A DNA stretch of 64,000 nucleotides, taken from positions 4,464,001 through 4,528,000 of the forward strand of contig JADLSH010000369.1 of the NCBI GenBank assembly GCA_016169945.1, given 5' to 3'. The notes below the pieces were generated by a model. That model saw only the letters and a list, made by a program, of their open reading frames with translations, was not told where the DNA came from and did not search any database. Source of the stretch: Trachythela sp. YZ-2020 (taxonomy: Eukaryota; Cnidaria; Anthozoa; Malacalcyonacea; Clavulariidae). A program made the translations under genes and the position numbers. This document shows, piece by piece, positions 46,086-56,810 of the stretch; positions within the stretch are counted from its first letter, which is position 1; each line of letters starts with the position of its first letter.

Positions 46086-46861
46086 TCATAGCACCGTACA
46101 TTGGAATGGTTTTGACGTTGGCGTGGACTGCGGCAATCACGAGCAAGGTGACCTGGTTTTCCACATTGAAAACATGTAGCTTTCGATCGCTGTCGATTTA
46201 TAGGTTGGTTAACTGCGGCGGCATAGAACTGTTCTGAAGTGGCCATCTGATCTTCGAGCGCCTTCTGTCGAGTGGCAAGTTCGTTCATGAGACCCACGAG
46301 TTGGTCCATGTCGGCGTTCGGTTTGGGTGTTGCGGAGCTGGCGTTGGTTGTAAAGGATGAGTCGTGTTCTTCAATCGCACGATAACGCTGAACAAAGCCT
46401 AGCATTTCGTTAACGTTTGGTGTGGGGTTATGAGCCAAAAGCTTCCCTCTCATTGGTTTGGGTAGACCACGCATAAATTGGCGCGACAAAAGTGCAGATG
46501 TGGCTTCGTCACCGAGCGTTGGGTCGGCTTTTTCCAGAAGTTGTTCCAGCTCCCACTTGAAAACTGATGGGTCTTCACCGCTCCGAAGCATTCGGGCCTC
46601 AAACTTGGCATAATAATTTTCCCTCTCGACTGGTGGGCACAGGGCTTGTTTCAAGCGCTTCGTCGCGGCGTCGTATGTGGCTCTCTCCTCGGCAGGAATG
46701 GCGTAGAAATGACTAGACGCGCGGCCACGGAGAAACGCAGGCAATTTCTTGATCTTGTCGTCGTCTTTCCAACCATTGGCTACAGCACATGCATCAAACT
46801 CTCTTAGCCAGGCGACAACGTCGTCTCCGTCGAATTTTGTTGGCAGAATGCTCGTTGACAT
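45995..46861 (-). CDS. Gag of the gypsy element
   Basis: The first good ATG after the primer site is at 46861 (MSTSILPTKFDGDD). The product of about 288 residues has a retrotransposon Gag capsid region (VVAWLREFDACAVANGW, later FMRGLPKPMRGKLL) and two zinc knuckles, CFQCGKPGHLARDC and CYECQRYGHFARDC, which bind the element RNA. The frame overlaps the protease frame by about 90 bp, so a ribosomal frameshift may be the normal way to make Gag-Pol. Confidence 0.85.
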   Translation of the reverse strand: MSTSILPTKFDGDDVVAWLREFDACAVANGWKDDDKIKKLPAFLRGRASSHFYAIPAEERATYDAATKRLKQALCPPVERENYYAKFEARMLRSGEDPSVFKWELEQLLEKADPTLGDEATSALLSRQFMRGLPKPMRGKLLAHNPTPNVNEMLGFVQRYRAIEEHDSSFTTNASSATPKPNADMDQLVGLMNELATRQKALEDQMATSEQFYAAAVNQPINRQRSKATCFQCGKPGHLARDCRSPRQRQNHSNVRCYECQRYGHFARDCGNYAPLNFQGASRGTTGR

Positions 46862-46894
46862 GATTTCGTTTTTTGTTTTACCGCTGCCACCAAT

Positions 46895-47104
46895 TGTAGC
46901 GTGCCGATACTCAATAGACTTCACGAACTCGGTTTTAAACTCTTTATTTCCCAGTTATATTACAGAGGCTACAGCCTTTCATGTGCGACCCTCTCGCTCT
47001 GAGGTGCGCGTTCACTCTCTCGTCATCGGCTCAAGTCATTGTCTAGATCATCCACTGTCCGGAAACCACATCGGTTTCACATTACATATTGTATACACGT
47101 TACA
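46895..47104 (-). repeat. 5' LTR
   Basis: 210 bp copy at the upstream end in element direction; it would hold the promoter and polyadenylation signal. Confidence 0.92.
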
Positions 47105-47276
47105 CCAATTAATCCTGCGACTTAATCCAGCTATGCTACAGAAAGTCAGAAACACAGTTTGCACGCGCAGTTGGTTAAGACAAGAACCATCCATTTTACA
47201 AGATGTTTATTCCTGTCCAAAGGTTTTGAGAGAATTAGTTAAATCACAGGGAGGCGAGGAGCGAGTTTTGTTTTAG
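47105..47276 (+). CDS. Unknown ORF end flanking the gypsy element
   Basis: The plus strand reads LNPAMLQKVRNTVCTRSWL and then ILQDVYSCPKVLRELV before a stop at 47276. A diverged copy of the SWLR and SILQDVY part lies on the other side of the element at about 41637-41690. I do not recognise the protein. The gypsy element was inserted in or next to it. Confidence 0.35.
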
Positions 47277-47597
47277 TTCGAACAAACAATATCTGATGTC
47301 TTACCTTGTTATTTAAATATTATCATTTGCAATCATCCATATTCCATAATTCATCAATTCCTCAATATCATCATTTGCAATTCATCGTATTCATCCATAA
47401 TTCATTAATTCTTCTTAACTCAACGTATTAAAACTTCTACAACACTTCACTTCATGACACACACATGTATTTTTCAAATTCGAAACAATATTCGAATTCT
47501 GATTATATTGGTTGAAGTTAAATGAAGTAATGCAGTACATACCTTACGCCTAATTACTGCGGGCTCGCAAGATTACGCTAGATTCTGTACAGACTAA

Positions 47598-48240
47598 GGG
47601 CCTGTTCATATGAGCCGGGCTGGCCCGCTTAGCCGGGCTAGCTCGCTTTGCCGGGCCAGTTTGTCATTTGCTTCACATGAGGGGCTAGCCCGGCAAGCGC
47701 TAGCAAGAAATTCCCGCGTGATTTTGGCTGGAAAAGCGAAATTTATTTTTATTTCGAAAAACACTATTTTTATTGTCGGCAACTACTTCAGGAGACTTAA
47801 TTTAGTGAATTTCTTACTTGTTTTGACTTTTCGACGGTTTTTAGGCCGAATAAAGCATGCGCTGCGAGCCGATTTGCCGGGCTGGCCCGCTAAGTGCATT
47901 TATTTTTAGCATGACAAAATTACTGGATGCTGATTGGTTGAGAGGAGTACAATTATTTCATTAATTGTACTACAGTACAATTAATGATTTTCCCAAAACA
48001 AACAAAATGGCGGAAATTTTTACATCACTCGTACTATTAATCCCTAATTGTACTCGCCATCGCATGATAACCTATATTAATATGAGCCCGGGAAGACGGG
48101 ATCTCGCCTCGTTTAAGCGGGAGCCCGGCAAACCGGGCTGGCCCGGTTCCCATGTGAATCAAATCTCAAAAACATATAAAAATAGTATACGAGATGGGAT
48201 CTCGCCCCTTGCGAGTCAGCCCGGCTCATAAGAACGCAAT
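47598..48240. mobile_element. GC-rich MITE with AGCCGGGCTGGCCCG ends
   Basis: The left end TATGAGCCGGGCTGGCCCGC is matched inverted at the right by GCGAGTCAGCCCGGCTCATA. Copies of GCCGGGCTGGCCCG also occur inside. A short palindrome at about 47959-47985 (AATTGTACTACAGTACAATT) lies in a segment that may be a second insertion. Confidence 0.6.
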
Positions 48241-49685
48241 TATCGAATTCGGGCATCAATTTCGAAACGCTACAAGTCGCATAAAATTCCACAGAAACAC
48301 ACCATATTATGCACATAACATAGAAAGGGTATGGACTCACTATATAGTTAAATAAATATGCTTAAATCGTTGCTAAACCTACGAATTTAACCAGTGGCGT
48401 AGCCAGCTTTAATTGGCTGGTCATGCTTTCATGTACATGGTTAGCTTAACCTGTCCAACTTCCGAGCGCGAAAGGCGCGAGCCTCTTAGGGGGGTCTGGA
48501 GGCATCCGCCCAGTAAATTTTTGGTTTTTTGAAGCTCGGAAACGCTATTTGCTGCATTCTGAGGGACGCTTCAACGCAAAATTAACCTCATAAAAACACC
48601 AAAATTATGACAATTTTCAGCATCACCGACTCTCGCAAGGTTCTTCCTGAAATATCAAATAAAGCATTTTTGGATGATTCAAAATATTGAAGCGTCACAC
48701 TGCTTTTTTGCTATTGATATTTCAAACAACTACAGCTCTGGACTATAAATAAAATGCAACCACAGGTCCGCAACTATTTTTTATATGCAAAACACAAATG
48801 TGCAATGCCAATCGCTCAGATAATCGTGCAAGGCATATTAAACAATAAAACGCCAAGCACTCTTGCACTCATCACGGCCCAAATGTGCTAGTAAAGCAGT
48901 TAGCAGCAAAAAGCCAGAACTGAAGAAAACTGATCACGTAGACTGACGTCGTTCACATAAATACACAATCACACATGAATATACAGAATGGGGAGTTAAT
49001 TTTCGGATTTATCATCATGTATAAATGCATTTATTGAGTGTTGTTTGTGTATCTAGGTGGAAACCGGGTAACGACTGGTTCACCACAACTCACAAGTAAT
49101 ATATTATGTGTGGTAATGTCCCTAGTTAGAATATCTCTGCGTATTACATCACATTAAGGAGTATGAACAGGGAGTAATATATCAATAGATGGATAGCCCA
49201 CGATGGTTGTTGGGGTCACCACATATCTATGTGGATATTTCCCCTAGGGCCAAGAATATTACATGTTTTCTAAAATGCAAGGGCACATTAAGGACTGATC
49301 ATACAAAATGAATAAAAATCCAGTGCAGTATGATCAGGGAGCAGGGCCTTTTTTAACTAATGTACTGGAGGGGCCAAAGCCCCCCCAGCCCCCATGTTTG
49401 CCCCCCCCCCAGTAAGCTATTATGGCCCTCCCCCAGTGAAGGTCCCTTTTGTCCAAAGTATAAGCAAAAAAGGGGGAAAAACTGAGTTTAGAGGTGAGTT
49501 ATGGTATTCTCACAACAAAACCTGACTCCGTTTAGATGGGATATATCAAAAATTGTCTCTGAAAATGCAGGAAATCAAGCCACAGAGACTCAAGAATCCA
49601 AACATTTTCTGGGGGAGGACCCCCAGACCTCCCTTCAGCTTCCCACACCTGTAATACACTACCTACTTGTTACGTTAATGGCCAT
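48241..49685. other. Intergenic sequence with G/C-rich repeat ends
   Basis: MITE-like text occurs near 48395-48540 (GCGCGAGCCTCTTAGGGGGG) and 49345-49440 (C tracts). No gene is seen. Confidence 0.45.
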
Positions 49686-50238
49686 TGAAGTATACGATCC
49701 CCCCCCCCAAAAAAATAGCTTTTTATCAAGATGGCATCGAACTTGTTTTCACCGGCTCATTCTCGCCACATAAATTTGTCAAGATACGCGAGCAACATGT
49801 CGCGTCTTACGCCTCTCATTGTCTTTAATTTCACCTTGCTTCTATTCGGTACGACTCGATATTCTGAGTACGCACACCCGTCACTGGATCAAAGAAAAAT
49901 AGCGAGTTGTTGACCGTTCGGTACTCTAAGCCAGGGATATTGCCGACGCGATTGTATGCAGCCCACTCGTCAGAATACACTAGTGATCCCGGTCGAGTAT
50001 AGATATTTACAAGATGCAGTTTGCTACCAAAACACGGAGACAAAATTGCAAAACAAAACACCTCAAGCGCATATTATTGGTCGTGTTGAAAGTCTTTGAA
50101 TTTGTTTCGTGGTTAAAAAATCAATGAACTGAGACATAGACAATAGCAGGGAAGTCATAAAAATTCCTTTGAAACGGACACAAACACGAAAATCCGTAAA
50201 TTTAACGATATAATACAAGGGGGGTCGTATACTTCAAT
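49686..50238 (-). mobile_element. Merlin-type DNA transposon remnant
   Basis: TTGAAGTATACGATCCCCCC (49686-49705) and GGGGGGTCGTATACTTCAA (50220-50238) form inverted ends. Between them a minus-strand frame (50061-49831) encodes 76 residues of an IS1595/ISXO2-type transposase: YTRPGSLVYSDEWAAYN with a catalytic Asp, then VNNSLFFFDPVTGVRTQNIE, which matches the NHS...HTQ.IE block. Merlin transposons carry this family. Only this piece of a normally about 250-300-residue protein remains. A second inverted end lies at 50252-50270. Confidence 0.75.
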
Positions 50239-50361
50239 TCGAATATTTGTTATTGAAGTATACGACCCCATTGGCGTAGGGGGGTCGTTAACTTCAATTG
50301 ATCCCAATCATCATTTATCTATTTATAAAGAAAGGCAAGTCGTCTAGGTTTTTCAATAAAC

Positions 50362-50850
50362 TTAATTTTGCACAACTTCTTCATGTAAAACATGGGCATC
50401 TTCCTTCTGTTGCATTATGTCTTTATGGATTGAAATCCTACAAAGAGAACTGAGACGACCTTGATTCATGGTGTTTCTTAAATAAGTTTTAACTCTTTTC
50501 GAGCACAAAAATGACCTTTCAACTGAAGCACTTGTGACTGACAAGACACTGTTCATTTTCATCAACTTCACAGCTTCTGGTACACTAGATTGGAGATTAA
50601 ACTTAAATATATACTTTAGTACTTAATTACTAGTGTCTTTATGGAAGTATTTGTCCCTGTAAATAAAAGAAAGTTGGCTATCAAGCATTGGCACATCAAA
50701 TAGGGGACCATACATTTCTTTGAGAAGGTTGATTTTCTCAGGAGGTACCACCCCATCCCAAGTGGCAAATATCCTTGGATTGACAAGATCTAGAAAGCCA
50801 AACTGTTTTACATCCTGAAAACGCTCATTCAACATCCCTACAATAGAATC
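50362..50850 (-). pseudogene. hAT transposase fragment (dimerisation domain)
   Basis: Two pieces on the minus strand form the end of a hAT transposase. The upstream piece (50835-50623) contains FGFLDLVNPRIF. The downstream piece (50571-50362) contains SVTSASVERSFLCSKRVKTY and NTMNQGRLSSL, the hAT C-terminal dimerisation motif. A short gap with stops separates them. The catalytic part is missing. The type resembles the ZMYM/KIAA-like hAT proteins common in animals. Confidence 0.75.
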
Positions 50851-51059
50851 AAGAATCTCAAAAAAACGACGCCGTTTATTTCGCGTACAGGAAGCCTACC
50901 TTTGACTTCATCTTATCTGACCAGAAGCAGACAGACAAACAAGTACTGTAAAATAAAGTTTGATTTCGTCAGCGTTTTAATTTAATACGCATGATTTGTG
51001 TGTGATCAAGGGCGCTGACATTCAAGCTTTGAGAAGCATTGTATTTTTATGTGATAAGA

Positions 51060-51935
51060 ATTTAACTGTGATAAGACCAAAGAACTCGTCATCACCTTAT
51101 ATAGAGAAGGCAAACCTATTAGTACAGTAACAAGGGCAAAACTATTGGGTGTCACGATAAATTCTAAGGACTAAGCTGTTTTGGAACGATAATATAGAGA
51201 ACGTAGTGAAGAAACCATTTCGGAAATTATATTTCTTGGTGCAGTTAAAACGAGCCAAGGTATCACCGAATGACCTGGTGGCGTATTACAATACATGTAT
51301 CAGATCTTCCATAGACTATGCTTGTCCTGTGTTTCACTACGCACTTCCTAAATATCTACGAGAAGATCTGGAACGCATCCAGAAGAGAGTTATGCATTGT
51401 ATCTTTCCCGAATTGCCATATTCTGCCGCACCACCCCAGGCCAACATTGCTTCCATCTAAGATCGTCACGATCTGATTACCATAAAGCTGTTTAATGCAA
51501 TCCTGAAAGCAAGCTAAAACATTTTCCGGATGTTAACAATAACACTAGATTTCATTTAAGAAAACAAAGAAGTTTGGTTGGTAGTGCCACGTACTAAAAC
51601 CGAACGATTCTCTAAATCTTTTATAATCTCTGGATGTAAAGCGTACAATCAATTACATATATTTTTAATAGCAACGGTAACTAAGATCTATAAATTTTAA
51701 TTATCTTAATTTGTAAATATAAATTAAATATTTAACTTTTTATATATTACACTATACAATATTAAAAATATTTAACTTTTTATATATTACACTATACAAT
51801 ATTAATTTAAGTATAATTCTATGAACTAATAATCTAAATAACTTTATAGCATGGTTTTTAATGTACAGTTACGCGATTCAGTTTTTGCTGAAATGTAACT
51901 TCAATAAAACAGTATATCTATCTATCTTATCTATA
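51060..51935 (+). mobile_element. LINE 3' end (CR1/jockey-like)
   Basis: The plus strand reads KTKELVI and AKLLGVTI, and then an ORF at 51206-51460 with LYFLVQLKRAKVSPNDLVAY, IDYACPVFHYALPKYL and ERIQKRVMHCIFPELPYS, the end of a LINE ORF2. A 3' untranslated region follows and ends in ATAAAACAG and a TATC-like microsatellite at about 51915-51935. A 37 bp direct repeat occupies about 51735-51800. Confidence 0.75.
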
Positions 51936-52851
51936 TGAAAATAATAAATATACTTTTCCAATAACTTTGAACTAGCTGATGTCTACCTACCGAGAAAACT
52001 GTACGGTATTTCCATGCTAGCAGAGTGTGGAAACCAACCAGTATTTGCACTTATATACTACTTTTAGTCTTTTATAATCTTGCCTCTTGGACATATACTG
52101 ACAATACTGCAGACATTCTGGCAAAAGTCAATTTTTGGCATTAATACATATATAGCATTCATATTACAGTATGAGCACTAGTAAGAACAAAACAATTTTT
52201 TATGCTTGTATGTGTATTTCAAAATTTGGGCATGAGGTTGTAAAAAAATTAAAAGTGCATTACAAAATGTTAATGTTAAGCACCAAACTTCACATCTTTG
52301 ATAAAAATAGTACGCATATGCGTACATGCGTCTACGTTGACAGACTTCCGGAAGAGACGGCAATATCTTTATTGTCAGCCTTGATTCAGAGTTGGGCAGT
52401 TTTCGACGAGATCTCGGGTGCGGAAAAGCTAAAATTTTGCTCAAAATCTAGGTGCGGGTGCGCAAAATTGTCTTCAGGTGCGCCTTAAGTGGCAGTCAAA
52501 GGAACAAAAGTGAGAAAAATACAATGGAAATAAGAGTTTTTGAGGCAGATTAAAGTGTGAAAATTGCTATCAAGCACATCCTAGGTGCGCTAAAATTTTC
52601 TAAGTCAAAAATCTCGGGTGCGGCGTTGACCAACTCTGCAGTCCGGCTTGATTGCAAGTTGTAGTCGGGAGTGTCTGTATCTACGCAAGGATTTTACCGG
52701 CTGGGAATATTTAAATCATTGAGTCAAATGCATTTTAAGTATTCGCATGAATATATATTATATACTAGATATATACCGTCAGGCCTACACTCTATAGGTG
52801 TGCAAAGCTTCAATCTACTACAATCAACTACAATCAAGTCATGTTATTTTG
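51936..52851. other. Intergenic sequence with a probable hAT MITE
   Basis: Between 52386 and 52645 the ends CAGAGTTGG and CCAACTCTG and internal GGTGCGGGTGCGC words indicate a MITE; CTTGATT occurs just outside both sides. No gene. Confidence 0.5.
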
Positions 52852-54061
52852 CTAAACTAAGTTTTGATTAACTTTAGAAAATATGATGGCTTTGGGGGAA
52901 ATGTCATTCCATTTGAAACTGCATAGGGTGAAACTGTGACGTTTATCGAACATTATTTTCTCTTTAATTTCCATCGACTGATTTTTTCGCTTCTCCCTAA
53001 GATTGGATAATCTTTGTTCTCTACTCTCAGTTGTTTCATTTTGGGTTTTTTTGCTTTGGGTTTTTCGACTCAAATGAGTTTCTCTTATTACAGTTAATAT
53101 GTTTCCATCAATTATATTGTTATTTAAATGGAACATTTGTACTCCCTTAACCTCAAATGGTAATCGTTGACTGTTTTGAGGGTAGATATTGCGAAAAAAA
53201 CTGGACAGATTGTCTAAACCTTCAATATCAATCAACACACATTTTCCAAATGGGTCTGGTATACCATATAAATCTCTTGAATGAGAATCAAAAATCTTAA
53301 ATTTTTCTTCCCAAATCTTCAAAACTGCCACTGTGTTACAGTCAATAGTTAACAGACAATGTTGGTAACTTAATTCAGTGGGTGAAAAGATTTTATTAAG
53401 AGCAGTTTTGAGTGAGTAAAATGGTTCATTATCCAATATCATAAAAATACATCACCACTCAAGGAGTCACTGTATTTTAAATTAATAACTTTATTATCAA
53501 TTGAAATCATTTCTGGTATCTCAGTTAACAACAAAAGCTCTTTGTTAATTGAGTTTGCAATATAGGTATAAAGATTGTTACCAACAGATAATATTGTATT
53601 TAAAAGTTGTAATATGTTTTACTTGGGTATGAACTATAGCAGTTAGTGACATAGCTACACATTGTTTGCCAGCATTTCTTCCAAATTGTCTTCCATTGCT
53701 TTGACTAAAATCTGCACAAATTGTTTTGGTTGGATCAATAATCTCATAAAGAGTAGGCCCTGGATTTTCTTCCACATCATTTGCCATTCGCAACAATAAT
53801 GCAACATACACAATATAGCCCAGTATGGAATAAAAGGAGTGTGCGCCGGACATGTCCGGTGCACAACGGTGTCTGTTGGCGCACAAATCGGCGCACAAAC
53901 GCCTGTTTTGTTCCAATTACATAAACACTTCGTGTCAATAAAAATATTATTGGACTTGTATTCCATAAAATATCTTTCCAACTCGCGTTACCTTTTCTGG
54001 CTTTCACAAAACTATTGTGGGCACCAATTCGAGCTCTGTATTGCTCAATTGTAACTCCCAT
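52852..54061 (-). pseudogene. 2A-linked cysteine-peptidase-like protein
   Basis: The ATG at 54061 opens MGVTIEQYRARIGAHNSF and continues about 70 residues. After a frameshift near 53850 a hydrophobic stretch leads to NDVEENPGP, an intact 2A motif (about 53775-53749), so an N-terminal peptide would be released. Next is GRQFGRNAGKQCVAMSL with a likely nucleophile Cys. Further frame breaks lie near 53580-53445. The last frame (53442-52852) has HCLLTIDC and FKIFDSHSRDLYGIPDPFGK, where DSH could give the catalytic His/Asp, and ends in a basic REQRLSNLREKRK run. The Cys...DSH pattern recalls viral-type ubiquitin proteases (peptidase C76); the basic tail recalls the start of Helitron proteins. Both are inferences. 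Confidence 0.65.
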
Positions 54062-54307
54062 CTTGATCTTGAACTGTCACTGTTGAGTGTTGGGCGATTT
54101 TTTTGTAAGACAAATAAATATATCAAAAGCTTGACCTGACTGGCAGCGTTGACAACACAATTGAAATGCTCACAATTTATTACGCGTTCGTCAACAAATA
54201 TCGCTATTCACATGGCCCAACTTGACCAGGTACCTATAAGCTTTGATAATTGCCTTACCTCGACAAAATCCGTGTGAACAGCAGCCGAATAATTTGTTGA
54301 CTGTTTT

Positions 54308-54914
54308 CAGTGTGACCAGATTTTTGGTTATAATTCCATGACACGCAATCACGAATATTTCTCTTTGATCTTGACCCCAATCCCGACCCAATCCCTAACC
54401 CTATTTCGTGCGTGTCATGGAATTGTAACCAGATTTTTTCAGGACCAATTACTAAAAATGCCTGCGAAAAATTACTAAATCCAGAAACAAATTACTAAAA
54501 GTTGCACACTTCCCAAAACAGCTCATAAATCAGTTTTGCATTAACTACCATAATGCTTAGCGAGTATAATGAGTATAAATATCATTATTCATGTTGCTCC
54601 TATAATTTATTAACCCAAGATTTCAGGTTTTGGACCAGGGGCGGCGGAGGTTGCGGAAACATTTGAGAATTTCTGTTTGCCAAATTTCACGTTTCGCATG
54701 TGTGATGCTTGTTGCAAAAACGTCGGTTGCAACAAAATGTGACAAATTCATAAAACAATTCGTAAAATTTGAGAAATTCACCTAAATTATCTAATTACCA
54801 ACAGATTACTAAATTTCCCAAAAAATTACCAAAAAATTACTAAAAATATTTAATTACTAAAAAAGTCCCAAAAATTACCAAAAGTAATTAAAATTACCAA
54901 ATCTGGTCACACTG
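54308..54914. mobile_element. hAT MITE with 8 bp target duplication
   Basis: ACTGTTTT at 54300-54307 and 54915-54922 flanks a 607 bp element with ends CAGTGTGACCAGATTT and inverted copy. The right half has many AAATTACTAAAA-like words. Confidence 0.88.
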
Positions 54915-54936
54915 ACTGTTTTGCATGCGGTTAAGC

Positions 54937-54993
54937 TGCTGACGTCACGAATCGACCAAACACAGCTGACGTCACGAATCGACCAAACACAGC
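54937..54993. repeat. 28 bp tandem duplication
   Basis: CTGACGTCACGAATCGACCA and the bases that follow it are repeated once in tandem. The CRE-like TGACGTCA is part of the unit. Confidence 0.75.
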
Positions 54994-55860
54994 CACATAG
55001 AAATCTTACCGCTAACATAGCGTTTACGTTGCTACGCAACGTAGACGCAAAAAATCGTCTTGGGAGATCTTCTCAGGCTTCAAAATGGCAAACTTTTTCT
55101 GGGGAAGCATGCCCCCAGACCCACCCCCCTAGGGAGGTTGAACCCCATCCAGCCAACAATTTGCTTCCGACCGCATTGCTCAAATTTCAATTTCATTCAA
55201 GGCATTGTTTCAAAGCAATCATTATTAACTACGAATACTTTTTACATACTGTTTATGTCAGCAGTCAGCAGTACTTTTATTTTATTACCCTTCAATAATA
55301 ATAAAGGTAGATATTTTATTTTTAGAACTTTTTATGTACACACAGTTTTTATAGGGGGGGGGGGGGGTTGAAATCTATCCAAGGGAAATGGAGAGACATG
55401 AAAAAAGGATGGATGGATCAAGAAATATTTTCCCAGTAAATTTAATTTTACTCCAGCCCACCCCTATGTATAATTAATGAACGGTCCCTTAAGCCACCAA
55501 AAATCTATTGCATGGCAACATCAGTCACTGTGATTTTAAACAAAAGCTTTTACACTCAATTTCAGACTGATTGGTAGATCACTTGTCAGTTCAAATCCAC
55601 TTGAGACTTACACTGTATGTTGTCCATACTGTATATTGGAATTTTTCTTATAGATATGCATTCTTGCGTTTCAGCACATACTGTAAAAAGGGTTGGGGTT
55701 CGAGTAAAATATTGGGGTTCGAGTTGAGGCAAATTTGAATCTGGAATTTACAGAAACTATTTTACAGAATAGTTCTTAAACAAATACAATTTCCATGCCA
55801 CTTTTTCTTAAAAATTCATAAACGTGTCATTAATTTGTTGCTTAGCCTTTAATATCAGTC
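54994..55860. other. Repeat-rich intergenic sequence
   Basis: A G tract (about 55355-55368) and MITE-like text near 55090-55140 (GCATGCCCCCAGACCC) and 55470-55490 are present. No gene. Confidence 0.45.
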
Positions 55861-55982
55861 CCTGACTGGAAAGTTTGGAAATCGCGCAACCGAGATTTTG
55901 AAAATTTTATAGTAAATGTATAGAGGAATCAAAATTGCATGCCCGATATCCTCGGTTGCGCGATACAAACTTTCCAGAGTGG
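55861..55982. mobile_element. 122 bp hAT-like MITE
   Basis: TATCAGTC at 55853-55860 and 55983-55990 flanks inverted arms CTGGAAAGTTTGGAAATCGC and CGCGATACAAACTTTCCAG. Confidence 0.75.
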
Positions 55983-56122
55983 TATCAGTCTATACTGAAT
56001 AGTGATTTACCCAATTTTCAGTGCTTCTCTCGACTGGGTACTAATTATAGAAGGGGTGCTAAACAAAGGAAATATGGTAAAATTAGTCTCAGTATCTACC
56101 AACAGATTTACTGTATTTGTTT

Positions 56123-56698
56123 TTATTTACATTTCTCCTCAAACTGGTCAAGTAAAACATTAATCATTTTAACTTGTTCAGCCATATTGTAAAGCGGTTC
56201 CATGTTTTTGTTCATTTCTTCACACTTTCCTATTAATTTAGCCATAGCTTTAGTTGCAGTGTCACTTGCATTTCCAACATTCTTTACACAATCTCGATAA
56301 CATTCTGCATATTGAACGCTAGTGGTCGAAATACCGTTCAGATTTCTGGTTATATTGTCCATCATTCGGTGCAGATTCCTGTCTACTTCTACTGCTTTAT
56401 TCTCTAAAACCTTCAGAGCTTCAATGTCAACAAAAGGTACATCTGTTGATTTACTATTCACTTCAGTATCTATATTAAAAGCAGCTTCTTTCGAGAGAGT
56501 TTCTGCGTTAATAGATACAGGTCCTTGAGGTAATTTGTTTCCCGATTCATTAGCACGTGATAGTGAGGAAACTTTAAGATTTGTGTTAGCAAGAGAGTTA
56601 TCCAGTGTTGTTGAGTTTTTCACATCAGCAAGAGTATTATCCAGTGTTGTTGAATTTTTCACATCAATTTCTGGTATTTTGCTCGAAAATTCCGCCAT
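56123..56698 (-). CDS. BORCS6: BLOC-1-related complex subunit 6 homologue
   Basis: A single exon of 191 residues starts at the ATG at 56698 (MAEFSSKIPEID); an upstream in-frame ATG at 56731 is possible. The first half is low-complexity and Ser/Asn-rich with a 13-residue tandem duplication (VKNSTTLDN twice). The second half from about residue 100 is a helical domain: LHRMMDNITRNLNGIS, YRDCVKNVGN, KCEEMNKNMEPLYNMAEQVK. This is the conserved C-terminal domain of BORCS6 (lyspersin). BORC sits on lysosomes and recruits ARL8 and kinesin for outward movement. The gene is intact; AATAAA overlaps the stop codon. It is the only clearly complete single-exon host gene in the window. Confidence 0.8.
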   Translation of the reverse strand: MAEFSSKIPEIDVKNSTTLDNTLADVKNSTTLDNSLANTNLKVSSLSRANESGNKLPQGPVSINAETLSKEAAFNIDTEVNSKSTDVPFVDIEALKVLENKAVEVDRNLHRMMDNITRNLNGISTTSVQYAECYRDCVKNVGNASDTATKAMAKLIGKCEEMNKNMEPLYNMAEQVKMINVLLDQFEEKCK

Positions 56699-56810
56699 GT
56701 TCAATGTTTTGGTGATAAAGCAGGTTAACACGCGTTACCCACAGTCATCATGTATTTACCCTATATGTACCTAATTTACCCTAAAATCAGTGATTTACAA
56801 AATATGTTCT

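Larger units (their letters stand above)
41761..47104 (-). mobile_element. Ty3/gypsy LTR retrotransposon
   Basis: Two 210 bp LTRs (41761-41970 and 46895-47104) look identical, and CCAA flanks both sides (41757-41760, 47105-47108) as target duplication. In element direction the LTR runs from TGTAACGTG to GCTACA. A possible primer site TGGTGGCAGCGG follows the 5' LTR (about 46892-46881), and a purine run GTAGGGAGATGG (41982-41971) precedes the 3' LTR. Gag, protease, RT, RNase H and integrase follow in that order, which defines the Ty3/gypsy group. Confidence 0.92.

Noticed and set aside
54191..54391. 66-residue ORF at the left end of the hAT MITE
   Set aside because: It crosses the MITE boundary and has no recognisable domain.
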